This document shows, piece after piece, positions 23,863 through 31,733 of a stretch of DNA of 39,784 bases; position 1 is the stretch's first letter; every line of letters starts with the position of its first letter. Below the pieces are notes generated by a model. The model was not told the origin of the DNA. It was given only the letters and a program-made list of their open reading frames with translations, and did no database searches. Made by a program: the position numbers and the translations under genes. The stretch is from Mycobacterium intermedium (GTDB lineage Bacteria > Actinomycetota > Actinomycetes > Mycobacteriales > Mycobacteriaceae). The DNA lies in the NCBI RefSeq assembly GCF_002086275.1, contig NZ_MVHT01000063.1, forward strand, positions 1 to 39,784, in the 5' to 3' direction.

Positions 23863-24866
23863 TGAAATGGGGAATGCCCTGGCCGGGAAAGGTTCTCGCA
23901 CAACAATGCGAGGAGGCGGGAGCGACGGCGTTCTGCGCCGGTGAATTCGCCGATGCCAGTGCGTATGTGACGGCTTCGGAGATGGCGCACGCCACGACGG
24001 CGGCCCGGATAGGGCCGGGTGTCGCCTACGCGTTCGCTCGATCGCCGTTCGTGCATGCGGCCGCGGCCCGACACCTGAACAAGATCGCGCGGGGCCGGGT
24101 CTTCCTCGGGCTGGGGGCGGGCACGGGGCGGATGAATCGCGATTGGTTCGGCGTGGACTCCAGCCACCCGGCCCCCCGGATGCGGGAGCTGGTCAGCTGC
24201 ATACGCGCCTTTCTGACGGCGGAGGACTATCAGCCGATCGCCTTCGACGGGAAGTTCTACAAGGTGAATGCCCGCATCCAGGCACCCGTCATGGGCCCCA
24301 TCGACATACCAATCCTGTTGGGTGCGTTCAATATCCACATGATTCGCACCGCCGGCGCCGTCGCCGACGGGGTGCTGGGCCATGGCCTGTTCACCGACCG
24401 GTGGTGGAGCGAGGTGGTGGATCCACAGCTGCAGCTCGGCGCCGAACGCGAGCGACGCGACAGTGCGCAACTGCTGCGGTGGGGGTGGGTGATCACCGCG
24501 ATCGACGACGCTGATCCGCAGCGAGCGATCCAGGACGCCAAACGTCAGATCGCGTTCTATCTCACCGTCAGGACCTACGACTCGTTGGTGACGTTGCACG
24601 GCTGGCAGGACGAGGTTGCCGCGATACGCCAGGAGTTCGCCTCCGGCGACCCGCGGAAGCTAGGCAATCACGTAAGTGACGAGATGCTGTGGTCGATGGC
24701 GGTGTGCGGAGACGTCGGCCAGGCCAAGGAAATGCTGTCGAATCGGCGGCGTCTTCCAGAGCTCGCAATCCTTTCCCCGCCGGCATTTCTGGTGAGCCCA
24801 CGGCGTCGAGCGAACTACTGCGCGAACCTCCTGGCGGCCATCCCGGAGATAGGAGTGTTCCAGTGA
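23862..24866 (+). CDS. LLM-class oxidoreductase (luciferase-like, probably F420-dependent)
   Basis: At 334 residues this is a luciferase-like monooxygenase fold protein. It shows the barrel strands GMPWPGKVLAQQCEEAGATAFCAGEF, AARIGPGVAYAFARSPFVHAAAARHLNKIARGRVFLGLGAGTG, a MRELVSCIRAFLTAEDYQPIAFDGKFY substrate-side segment, PIDIPILLGAFNIHMIRTAGAVADGVLGHG and a C-terminal helical cap. Mycobacterial members mostly use F420, sometimes FMN with a reductase; sequence alone does not settle this. The ATG overlaps the ligase stop by one base (TGATG), and the stop overlaps the AveC-like start by four. It could reduce or oxygenate a cyclic intermediate, in a Baeyer-Villiger-like or hydride-transfer step. 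Confidence 0.88.
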   Translation: MKWGMPWPGKVLAQQCEEAGATAFCAGEFADASAYVTASEMAHATTAARIGPGVAYAFARSPFVHAAAARHLNKIARGRVFLGLGAGTGRMNRDWFGVDSSHPAPRMRELVSCIRAFLTAEDYQPIAFDGKFYKVNARIQAPVMGPIDIPILLGAFNIHMIRTAGAVADGVLGHGLFTDRWWSEVVDPQLQLGAERERRDSAQLLRWGWVITAIDDADPQRAIQDAKRQIAFYLTVRTYDSLVTLHGWQDEVAAIRQEFASGDPRKLGNHVSDEMLWSMAVCGDVGQAKEMLSNRRRLPELAILSPPAFLVSPRRRANYCANLLAAIPEIGVFQ

Positions 24867-25888
24867 CCGCAGATCAGAACACCCGCACCGACGTTGAGGA
24901 CCACACCGGGCTGTTTGACGGAGCGAAGGACTCGCCGCCGATCGTCTGGCTTGCCCGCCTGGGTGGCGTGTTCCTGGTCTTCCAGGCGTATGTGTATCTG
25001 CGCTGGATCTTCTCCGACAGGTTCACCCCGATGCCGAGCGGGCCCGACCCGGTCCCCGGCTCGGCCATCTTCTGGGTCCGGTTCTGGGAGATCGGCTGCG
25101 TCGCCGCGGGCGTCGGTCTGGTGTGGTGGATCATCCGCAAGACACGTCGCGACGGCGAGTTCCCCGCTGTCGGTGTATTTGTGGTCGCCTGGCTGCTCGC
25201 CGCCTGGCAGGATGTCGGCGTCAATGCCACCCGCCCGGTATTCGCTTATAACAGCGCCTTTTTCAACATGGGTACCTGGGGGGAATTCATTCCCGGCTGG
25301 GTGAGCAAGGGAGCCGAGAACCCACAGCCGATCATTTATTTCCTGGCCAGCTATATCGTGCTGACGCCGCTGGCGATCATGGGCATCGACACGCTCATCG
25401 TCCGGCTGCGAAAGGCCGTTCCGCGCCTGAACCGGGCGGGGGTCATTGCGGCGATGCTGGTGCTGTTCATCGTGCTGGACATCACCCTGGAACAGTTTTT
25501 CCACCGGGTCAGGCTGTGGACCTACCTCCGGGTCGACGGTGATTGGTCGATCTTCCCCGGCACTTTGTACCAGTTCCCGTTGTACGAAGGGGTTTTCTTC
25601 GGCGGGGTGGTCAGTGTGTTGTCCATTGCCATCTACTGCTTCCGGGATGGACAGGGACGGATGATCAGCGACATCGGCATCGAGAAGCTGCGCAACAAGC
25701 GCACGGTGCCGCTGGTGCGGATCCTGGCGCTGAGCGCGGTATTCAACCTGATCATGATGGTGTTCATGTTGGGTTTCAACCTGGTCAACCAGCACGCGGA
25801 CACCCAGCCCGCCGAACGAGTCCCAAGCTATCTGCACCACGAAATGTGCGGAATAGCGCCGAATGCGCCCTGCCCGCCGAGGCCCTGA
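24863..25888 (+). CDS. AveC-like membrane spirocyclase family protein
   Basis: This 341-residue integral membrane protein has about seven hydrophobic spans: roughly 25-47 (WLARLGGVFLVFQAYVYL), 70-90, 100-120, 155-175, 195-213, 240-262 and 285-308. It resembles proteins annotated as spirocyclase AveC family. AveC from avermectin biosynthesis closes and dehydrates a spiroketal. Features kept in this group include WQDVGVNATRPVFAYNSAFFN, a WGEFIPGW loop and PLYEGVFFGG. The GTG at 24863 follows AGGAG and overlaps the LLM gene stop. No polyketide synthase is present, so the mycobacterial role must differ. Being last in a P450-led operon, it may cyclise, isomerise or transport an oxidised lipid. The family call is from memory of the family and should be confirmed by a profile search. 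Confidence 0.75.
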   Translation: MTADQNTRTDVEDHTGLFDGAKDSPPIVWLARLGGVFLVFQAYVYLRWIFSDRFTPMPSGPDPVPGSAIFWVRFWEIGCVAAGVGLVWWIIRKTRRDGEFPAVGVFVVAWLLAAWQDVGVNATRPVFAYNSAFFNMGTWGEFIPGWVSKGAENPQPIIYFLASYIVLTPLAIMGIDTLIVRLRKAVPRLNRAGVIAAMLVLFIVLDITLEQFFHRVRLWTYLRVDGDWSIFPGTLYQFPLYEGVFFGGVVSVLSIAIYCFRDGQGRMISDIGIEKLRNKRTVPLVRILALSAVFNLIMMVFMLGFNLVNQHADTQPAERVPSYLHHEMCGIAPNAPCPPRP

Positions 25889-25957
25889 CGGGTCAGGCAT
25901 AGGCGGGTCCGGGTCGCGTTGGCGAATACAGTGGAGGGACAAAGGAGGGATTTTCCG

Positions 25958-26473
25958 ATGCCGAACGATTACCGCCGTGCGGTGGCCGCCAGTTGCGCCG
26001 CCCTGGCCGTCCTGGCCCTGCCGACCGTCCTGAACATCGCCACGGCTCAGGCTGACCCACTGCCCGCCTTTTGCGTGCCGTCCAGCGTCGTCGACAACGT
26101 TTGCACCGCGCGACTGACGTCAGTGACGGACAATGTCACCGACGGGACCATCACCGGGACCCCCGTGGGTGGCGGAGCGACGATTACCCTTGCGGGACAA
26201 GGCGATGCGTACCAGAAGTCGGCAGGATTCGGAGATGCGCGGCCGGCACTCGTTCAAGAGTGGGACGACGCCATCGACAAGGTCAGCGGTCTGCCCACAG
26301 ACCCGTCCGATCCCAATTGGTATGGCAACGCCAAGTCTAAAGCCTTCCTGCCCAGGACCTTGAATAGCCTTGCCGCCCAGTTCCCCCCGAACATCCTGGT
26401 GGTCCGCTTCACCCCCGATGATGCCCAGCCGGGCTGGTTCCGGCTCGTGTCGATTCAGCCGACACGCCAGTAA
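25958..26473 (+). CDS. Secreted protein of unknown function
   Basis: The 171-residue protein has a clear signal peptide: RR at 5-6, a hydrophobic core AASCAALAVLALPTVLNI, and a probable cleavage after ATAQA before DPLPAF. The mature part has a close Cys pair (FCVPSSVVDNVCTARL) that may form a disulfide, then a mixed region with TIAGTP-like beta strands and a C-terminal FPPNILVVRFTPDDAQPGWFRLVSIQPTRQ. The ATG at 25958 is chosen because a very strong AAAGGAGGG ribosome site lies seven bases upstream. It follows the AveC-like gene by 69 bases on the same strand and could be read from the same transcript. I do not recognise a family. Confidence 0.8.
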   Translation: MPNDYRRAVAASCAALAVLALPTVLNIATAQADPLPAFCVPSSVVDNVCTARLTSVTDNVTDGTITGTPVGGGATITLAGQGDAYQKSAGFGDARPALVQEWDDAIDKVSGLPTDPSDPNWYGNAKSKAFLPRTLNSLAAQFPPNILVVRFTPDDAQPGWFRLVSIQPTRQ

Positions 26474-26748
26474 GACTCGCAACCGCGACCCAACGGGAGG
26501 GGCTATTCGCAGGCGGGACTGCGCATCGGCGCAGGAATCAACGGCGGATTCGGCCCACCACCGGAGTCACACCCGCGCATCTTGCAGCAATCGATTTCGG
26601 GTGACGTCCGTCGCAGCCGACGACGGCATGAGCCGAGTCAGTGGCTAATCTGCCCGTCAACCGTCATTTCTCTTACGTTGTCGTCTGTACGTGCTAGTTT
26701 GCAGAACTGCCAGTGGCGGATGCGGGCGGTCAAGCACCACTTGGAGGG

Positions 26749-27942
26749 ATGATTTTGAGATTTCTAACGTGGAATATCCAAAGCGGAGGCGGGAAAAGAA
26801 TTTCATCTATCGCCAAGGCTGTTGAAGAATTATCGCCCGACTTCGTTGCGTTGACCGAGGTAACATCCGGCAACCTGACACAGTTGCAGGAATCGCTTTC
26901 GAGGCAGGGACTCACTCATATCGCTACGACGTGCGACGGCGGACGGGGCTACAGCGTGTTAGTGGCATCGAAGATGCCGTTCGATGTGGAGACCGATAAC
27001 ATTGAGCAGGACCAAGAGCGTTGGCTTGCAGTTTATCTTCCTAGTGTCGAGTTGAAAGTGCTCTCTATCCATATTCCCGGCACTACAGATGACAAATTTG
27101 GCGCAGATGGCTATGGCATCTCCGGAAAAATGCGCAAAAAACGTCTTTGGAACGAAGTAATCCGATATGCCACTCAAAACAAGGACCAAAGAGTCGTACT
27201 TCTAGGTGATTTCAACACTGGACTCGAAGAGGATGCCCAGGGAACGCCGTTTGAGCTTTCTCACTACATGCGGGTCCTTTACGCACAGAACTACACCGAC
27301 GTATGGCGCTCACTTCATCCGAATGCACGCGAGTTCACGTGGTATACGAAGCGGAAAAACAAGGAGACCGGGATCTCCGAAGACTACAACGGCTTCCGGC
27401 TCGACTATGTATTCGTATCACCCTGCTTACGTGACAATATCGTCAGTGGACAACACATTCACACAGTCCGGAAAGAGAAGCTATCCGACCATGCGATCGT
27501 GGTGGCTGATCTAGCCGTAGAAAGCCATACTCTGTCCTTCGGAACTGAAAAGTCGAAGCCCAGCGAATACACATACGGGCTCGGCGAGCTGATCCGAGCA
27601 CACCGCCTGTATATGGGCCTCAGCAAAGATGGTATGGCTAAACAGCTCGGTATGCGCGATGACAGTTACGACCCGATAGAAAATGGTCGAGCCGCTTGTC
27701 CGCCAGGGCTCCTCGAAACAATTGACAGCATTATGCGACGATTCGATCAGGAAGTTCAGGCGCTAGTCGCGCGTGCAAATGACAAGTGCGAAATCAAGGT
27801 TGAGGTCAGCCGACAACCTAGCGAGGAATGGCGACGCTGCGTCGTCGGACGTGCGGCGATCGAGTCAGGGCGAATATTGCCAGTGCTCATCGACGGACCA
27901 CCACAAAGACCTGGTCCCCAGCACCATGACAAAGATCGCTGA
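26749..27942 (+). CDS. Endonuclease/exonuclease/phosphatase (EEP) domain fused to a C-terminal helix-turn-helix
   Basis: The 397-residue protein begins with a full EEP (exonuclease III/DNase I-like) domain (~1-256). Motifs are FLTWNI (N9), ALTEV (E37), IHIPG (H108), LLGDFNTG (D154, N156), FTWYT, RLDYVF (D219) and LSDHAIV (D247, H248), so all metal and catalytic positions look intact. A helix-turn-helix follows at ~277-330 (LGELIRAHRLYMGLSKDGMAKQLGM...YDPIENGRAACPP), then a helix and a short beta region. GGAGGG abuts the ATG at 26749, so a TTG at 26755, giving MRFLTWNI, may be the true start; a GTG at 26713 is also in frame. Base composition is much more AT-rich than the flanks (27 G/C of 60 at 26761-26820), a sign of recent transfer. 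Nuclease or phosphoesterase activity is inferred. Confidence 0.8.
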   Translation: MILRFLTWNIQSGGGKRISSIAKAVEELSPDFVALTEVTSGNLTQLQESLSRQGLTHIATTCDGGRGYSVLVASKMPFDVETDNIEQDQERWLAVYLPSVELKVLSIHIPGTTDDKFGADGYGISGKMRKKRLWNEVIRYATQNKDQRVVLLGDFNTGLEEDAQGTPFELSHYMRVLYAQNYTDVWRSLHPNAREFTWYTKRKNKETGISEDYNGFRLDYVFVSPCLRDNIVSGQHIHTVRKEKLSDHAIVVADLAVESHTLSFGTEKSKPSEYTYGLGELIRAHRLYMGLSKDGMAKQLGMRDDSYDPIENGRAACPPGLLETIDSIMRRFDQEVQALVARANDKCEIKVEVSRQPSEEWRRCVVGRAAIESGRILPVLIDGPPQRPGPQHHDKDR

Positions 27943-28033
27943 GCGCTCGAACACGGCAACTGCAATCCACATCGTGCGCCCCCGGTCGCCCTGCCCACCT
28001 CCCCTACGACCCGGAAGCAGCGCTGGTACTTGC

Positions 28034-28459
28034 CTAGGACTCCAGGTCCACGACTGGGAGACCGGCCGCCTTCCACGCCTGGAAGCCGCCTTCGACGTCG
28101 GTGGCACCGCTGAGCCCGATCCGCTGCAAGTTGGCCGCGGAAAGACTGGAGGCGAGTCCGAGATTGCAGAGGACGATGATCTGGTCATCCGGTTGCGGCA
28201 CTGGCGGCAGCTCGGCCGCCTCCTCGGGCGTGAACAGCGGGCGGTGAGTCGGGTCCAGGAATACCTCGACGGCGTTGCGGGGCACTCGGATTGCACCGGG
28301 GATGATGCCGTCGGCCGCTTGCTCTTCGCTGGTGCGGGTGTCGATGAGCAGCACGCCGTCATCAAGCGCGGCCGCCGCCTGCTGCGGTGTGAGCCGGTCA
28401 AGTTTGGCCTGGGCCTCGTAGATGAGCTCGAGCGTGCGGCTTGTTGGTGTGCTGGTCAT
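28034..28459 (-). CDS. Rhodanese-like domain protein
   Basis: The 141-residue single-domain rhodanese has LLIDTRTSEEQAADGIIPGAIRVPRN, the active-site loop LCNLGLASS with the candidate Cys at 98, and the end GGFQAWKAAGLPVVDLES. These proteins carry a persulfide on the loop Cys and transfer sulfur, or act as a sensor. The six-residue loop starting CNLG is a variant of the common CxxGxR, so the acceptor may differ. The ATG at 28459 is used; a GTG three codons upstream is possible and neither has a strong ribosome site. It is divergent from the HxlR-type regulator, which may control it. It is minus-strand, with 91 bases between its stop and the EEP gene end. Confidence 0.85.
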   Translation of the reverse strand: MTSTPTSRTLELIYEAQAKLDRLTPQQAAAALDDGVLLIDTRTSEEQAADGIIPGAIRVPRNAVEVFLDPTHRPLFTPEEAAELPPVPQPDDQIIVLCNLGLASSLSAANLQRIGLSGATDVEGGFQAWKAAGLPVVDLES

Positions 28460-28561
28460 GCCCGCCACTCAACACCACCGCAGCCTCCCCGCAATAGGTT
28501 TAAATTCACGACTATTCCGGTACTAGATTCGAACCGGTGGCGATCGGGTAGCGTCGCCGCT

Positions 28562-29251
28562 ATGTCCGTAGTGCCGGCCGAATACTGCCCCGTGTCAATC
28601 GGTGCAAGCATGCTCGCCGACCGGTGGAGCCTGTTGATCGTCCGAGAGGTGATGGTCGGCGCCCACCAGTTCAACGCGATCCTGCGCGGACTTCCGGGGT
28701 TGTCGCGCAGCCTGCTGACCACCCGCCTGCGCCATCTGGAAGAACTCGGCGTGCTCAAGCGCGTCCCGACCGGGAGTGGTCGGACACACGAGTACCGCCT
28801 CACACCCGCCGGCGAAGACCTCCATGAGGTGATCCATGCCCTGGGGCGATGGACGGTGCGATGGTGGTTCCCCGCGCCCCGACCCGAGCAGGTCGACAAC
28901 GCGCTGCTGTTGTGGCGCATGCGGGCCGGCATCACCTCGCAGTTGCCCGAGGGCCGCACCACCATGCTGTTCGACTTCACCGACGGCGATGTGAAGCGGG
29001 GATGGATCGTGGCCACCAACACCGAAGTGTCTGTCTGCCTTCATGATCCAGGATTCGTCGTCGACTTGCACGTGACGGGCAGTGGCCGCACCTGGCATGA
29101 AATCTGGTATGGTCACCGCCAACTCAAGCAAGCGATCGCCGATGGAGACATCATCATCGAGGGACCTGCCAAGCTTGCTCGCGCCTTCCCCAAATGGTTT
29201 GCGCTGAGCCCATTTTCCGCAGACGTCGCGGCCGCGACGGCGAGCCACTAG
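28562..29251 (+). CDS. HxlR-type winged-helix regulator with C-terminal SCP2-like domain
   Basis: From the ATG at 28562 the protein is 229 residues. The frame is open far upstream, but that part overlaps other genes. The N-terminal HxlR domain (~5-105) has the conserved Cys in EYCPVSIGASMLADRWSLLIVREVM and then FNAILRGLPGLSRSLLTTRLRHLEELGVLKR. The C-terminal ~110 residues (LFDFTDGDVKRGWIVATNTEVSVCL...TWHEIWYGHRQLKQAIADGDIIIEGPAKLARAFPKWF) look like an SCP2 sterol-binding fold, probably the ligand sensor. It is followed after 17 bases by the cysteine hydrolase on the same strand and is divergent from the rhodanese. Control of both is likely. The SCP2 match suggests a lipid-like or aromatic effector, but this is inference. 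Confidence 0.87.
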   Translation: MSVVPAEYCPVSIGASMLADRWSLLIVREVMVGAHQFNAILRGLPGLSRSLLTTRLRHLEELGVLKRVPTGSGRTHEYRLTPAGEDLHEVIHALGRWTVRWWFPAPRPEQVDNALLLWRMRAGITSQLPEGRTTMLFDFTDGDVKRGWIVATNTEVSVCLHDPGFVVDLHVTGSGRTWHEIWYGHRQLKQAIADGDIIIEGPAKLARAFPKWFALSPFSADVAAATASH

Positions 29252-29268
29252 TTCAAGAAAGGTAGTTC

Positions 29269-29859
29269 ATGTCCGACACCCTGCGGGCGCTGGCCGGCTT
29301 GCCCGGGCAGCCACCCCGACTAGCCGACTCCGCACTCATTCTCATCGACTGCCAGAACACATATACCAGCGGCACAATGGAACTCGACGGTGTACAGCCT
29401 GCATTAAATGAAGCAGCCGCCCTGTTGGAACGAGCCCGCACCATTGGCGTGCCCGTCATCCACATCCAGCACAACATGGGTCCGGGATCGCTCTACGACA
29501 TCGAGGGCGAGTCGGGTGCGATCGTCGCACAGGTCGCGCCCCGTGGCGACGAACCCGTCGTGGTGAAGTCCTATCCCAACTCATTCGTCTCGACCGACCT
29601 TGACGAGCGTCTCAAAAGTCTTGGTGCCGAACACCTTATCCTCGCTGGATTCATGACCCACATGTGCGTCAACTCGACCGCACGCGGTGCATTCAATCTC
29701 GGCTACGCACCGACAGTCGTCGCATCGGCCACCGCGACCCGGGCGCTGCCAGGCATCGAGGGCACGGTATCGGCCGCAGCCCTTCAGTCCGCCAGCCTGG
29801 CCGCCATCGCCGACCTGTTCGCGGTAGTCGTTCCGGACTCGGCGGCGATCGCCGACTAA
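29269..29859 (+). CDS. Isochorismatase-like cysteine hydrolase
   Basis: The 196-residue protein has the catalytic triad of the cysteine hydrolase (isochorismatase-like) family: Asp27 in LIDCQNTY, Lys100 in VVKSYPNSF and the nucleophile Cys133 in GFMTHMCVNSTARGA. Members hydrolyse amides, ureas or vinyl ethers, including nicotinamidase and N-carbamoyl amidases; without the isochorismate lid one expects an amidase-type reaction. The ATG follows GAAAGG at normal spacing, 17 bases after the HxlR-type regulator, so the pair is an operon. It is convergent with the second P450, with eight bases between stops. The substrate is not identified. Confidence 0.92.
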   Translation: MSDTLRALAGLPGQPPRLADSALILIDCQNTYTSGTMELDGVQPALNEAAALLERARTIGVPVIHIQHNMGPGSLYDIEGESGAIVAQVAPRGDEPVVVKSYPNSFVSTDLDERLKSLGAEHLILAGFMTHMCVNSTARGAFNLGYAPTVVASATATRALPGIEGTVSAAALQSASLAAIADLFAVVVPDSAAIAD

Positions 29860-29867
29860 GCACGCTT

Positions 29868-31154
29868 CTAGGCAGGAGTAAGGCACACCGGCAAGCAAGT
29901 GGGGCCGCGCAACAAGCTGTTGGTTGACCAGCTGGTTTCACCCACCGCCGAAATCCCACTCGCTTGCGTCACCAACTCGCGCAGCACAGCTTGGGCTTCC
30001 ATGCGAGTGAGTTGCGCGCCGATGCACAGATGGACACCAAAACCAAAGGCAATGTGTTGGGTCGGTTTTCGGTCTGCCCGGAACTCGTCGGGTTCGTCGA
30101 AGACCCGTGGGTCGCGGTTGGCGGCACCGATGCTTAGCAAGACACGCTCGCCGGCCGGAATGGTTACGTCGCCCACTCGGTAATCACGCACCGCTGTACG
30201 ATGCACGTTCTGGGCGGGTGATAGGTATCGCAGGCCTTCCTCGATCGCCATCGGGATCAGGGCGGTATCGGTACGCACGATGTCGAACTGTTCCGGGTGG
30301 GCAGCCAGCGTGGCGAACAACCCGCCGAGCAGATTGGTGGTGGTCTCATTGCCCGCCAGCAGCAGCAAGATCGCAAATTGAAACAGCTCCGAATCGGAAA
30401 GGGAGCCCGCATCATTCTCGGCCAGCAGCCGGCCGAGGATCGTGCCTGAGCCCTTCAAGCCGCCGAGGGCGAACTGGCGTCTGAAATATTGATGCATCGC
30501 CCAGGAACCGCGGAGCATCTGCGCCAACTTGCGGGCACCCTCGGCCGTCAACGCCACACCGGTGATCTGCGTCGTCGCTTCGGACCACTTCCGAAAATCT
30601 GCGACGTCCGTGTCGGGGATGCCCAGCAGCTGTGCGATCAGACGTACCGGAACCGGTACAGCCAACCGCTGTACGACATCGCAACCGGGATTTTCAAGAA
30701 CGTCGCGCACCGTCTCGGCCGCGAGCTCATCGATTGTCAGGCGCCAATTCTCCAACGCAGCTTTGGTGAACGCGGGCATCGCCTGGCGGCGCAGCTTGGC
30801 GTGCTTCTCACCGTCGGTCGAGACGAGGGTCGGCGCGCGGACCCTGACCCGGGCCGGCCCGTCAGCGCTAGACAACGCGGTGTCGTCACGAAGCGCCCGC
30901 CGCACGTCGTCTAGACGGCTCAGGATCCACACCGCCCGTTTCGGGTTGTACTGCACGCGACCGCCGGCATGCAGTTGGCGGTAGGCCTCGTGCGGCTGCG
31001 CCGCGGTCGCCGGGTCCAGCGGGTCGTAACTTGTGATCGCCGCCCCGTTCCGGGCTTCGCGGCGGGCACGGATCCCCCTGCTGTTGGCGCGGATAGACCC
31101 GCCAAAAGCCTTGACCGCGGTACCAGTGAATCGAACGGTTTCAGTCACAGTCAT
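29868..31154 (-). CDS. Cytochrome P450 (second)
   Basis: The 428-residue P450 has AGNETT in the I-helix (267-272), ExxR at E306-R309 and the haem loop FGFGVHLCIGAQLTRME with the haem Cys at 377. The acidic Glu instead of Asp before the Thr pair is common in bacterial P450s. About 40 residues before the core fold (TVTETVRFTGTAVKAFGGSIRANSRGIRARREARNG) form a basic amphipathic helix, which might touch the membrane. The ATG at 31154 is used. Upstream and divergent is a decayed MerR-type regulator, so the gene may have lost its former control. No redox partner gene is nearby. It is clearly a different subfamily from the P450 at 17589. Confidence 0.94.
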   Translation of the reverse strand: MTVTETVRFTGTAVKAFGGSIRANSRGIRARREARNGAAITSYDPLDPATAAQPHEAYRQLHAGGRVQYNPKRAVWILSRLDDVRRALRDDTALSSADGPARVRVRAPTLVSTDGEKHAKLRRQAMPAFTKAALENWRLTIDELAAETVRDVLENPGCDVVQRLAVPVPVRLIAQLLGIPDTDVADFRKWSEATTQITGVALTAEGARKLAQMLRGSWAMHQYFRRQFALGGLKGSGTILGRLLAENDAGSLSDSELFQFAILLLLAGNETTTNLLGGLFATLAAHPEQFDIVRTDTALIPMAIEEGLRYLSPAQNVHRTAVRDYRVGDVTIPAGERVLLSIGAANRDPRVFDEPDEFRADRKPTQHIAFGFGVHLCIGAQLTRMEAQAVLRELVTQASGISAVGETSWSTNSLLRGPTCLPVCLTPA

Positions 31155-31235
31155 GCGTCACGCCTCCGACCAGGATTACAGATCGGACCGTAACGATTAG
31201 TCACGCAATTAACAAGCAAAACGACGCCGGTGGAA

Positions 31236-31697
31236 ATGATCATTGATGAACTGGCCCGCCGCGTCGATATGGCGACGCGGACATCCGCGAATGGCAAACG
31301 AACGGCCTGCTCCCCCGCCTTAGCGTCGGCGTTTACACCGGCGACCACATGTCGCGCATCCAACGCACCAAATCGCTTCGGGCACAAGGGTTTCCTCGAT
31401 GTCAGCCGGCGGATATTGGATCAGGCCCCCTGGGTCCGCGCCTGACGTGCGTCGGCTGGCGCCGAGCACCAATCTGCGAGCGTCCAGGCTCTTGTTGATC
31501 TATGCCGCGACCGTATCTGGAAGCCGTTCGTCGATGCCGGCCTGCCGGTCGACCAATGGCACCAAGTCGCCGACAGGACCATTGAATTGCGTTCCCTGGC
31601 AATTGGTCTGGGAGTGCAGACGTTCCGCAGGGCCGTCGATGAGGTGGTCGGCAAGGTCCTCACTGGGGAAGCCACGAAAATGGATGCGCGAGGCTAG
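31236..31697 (+). pseudogene. MerR family regulator pseudogene (several frameshifts)
   Basis: Three frames together spell a MerR-type regulator. The ATG at 31236 opens MIIDELARRVDMATR; one frame over, the text goes on as IREWQTNGLLPRLSVGVYTGDHMSRIQRTKSLRAQGFP; then the first frame resumes as LDVSRRILDQAP; later ALVDLCRDRIWKPFVDAGLP and the stretch to FRRAVDEVVGKVLTGEATKMDARG ends at the TAG at 31697. The junctions need a one-base loss near 31281, a second indel near 31392 and at least one more with missing sequence between about 31435 and 31490. The winged helix of MerR proteins (YxxxHxxRIQRIKxLRxxGF type) is obvious. It is divergent from the P450, so the regulator was probably its controller and is now dead. 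Confidence 0.8.
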
Positions 31698-31733
31698 CAG
31701 TCGCCCCGGGCGTCCGCCAGTAACGCCGCCGCT

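Noticed and set aside
26474..26748. Flanks of the EEP gene searched for direct repeats or an attachment site
   Set aside because: No matching repeat was found with the right side (27943-28033), so an element boundary cannot be claimed.
27773..28561. A 263-codon upstream extension of the HxlR-type regulator
   Set aside because: It overlaps the EEP gene end and lies antisense to the rhodanese gene; only the part from the ATG at 28562 has protein-like content.
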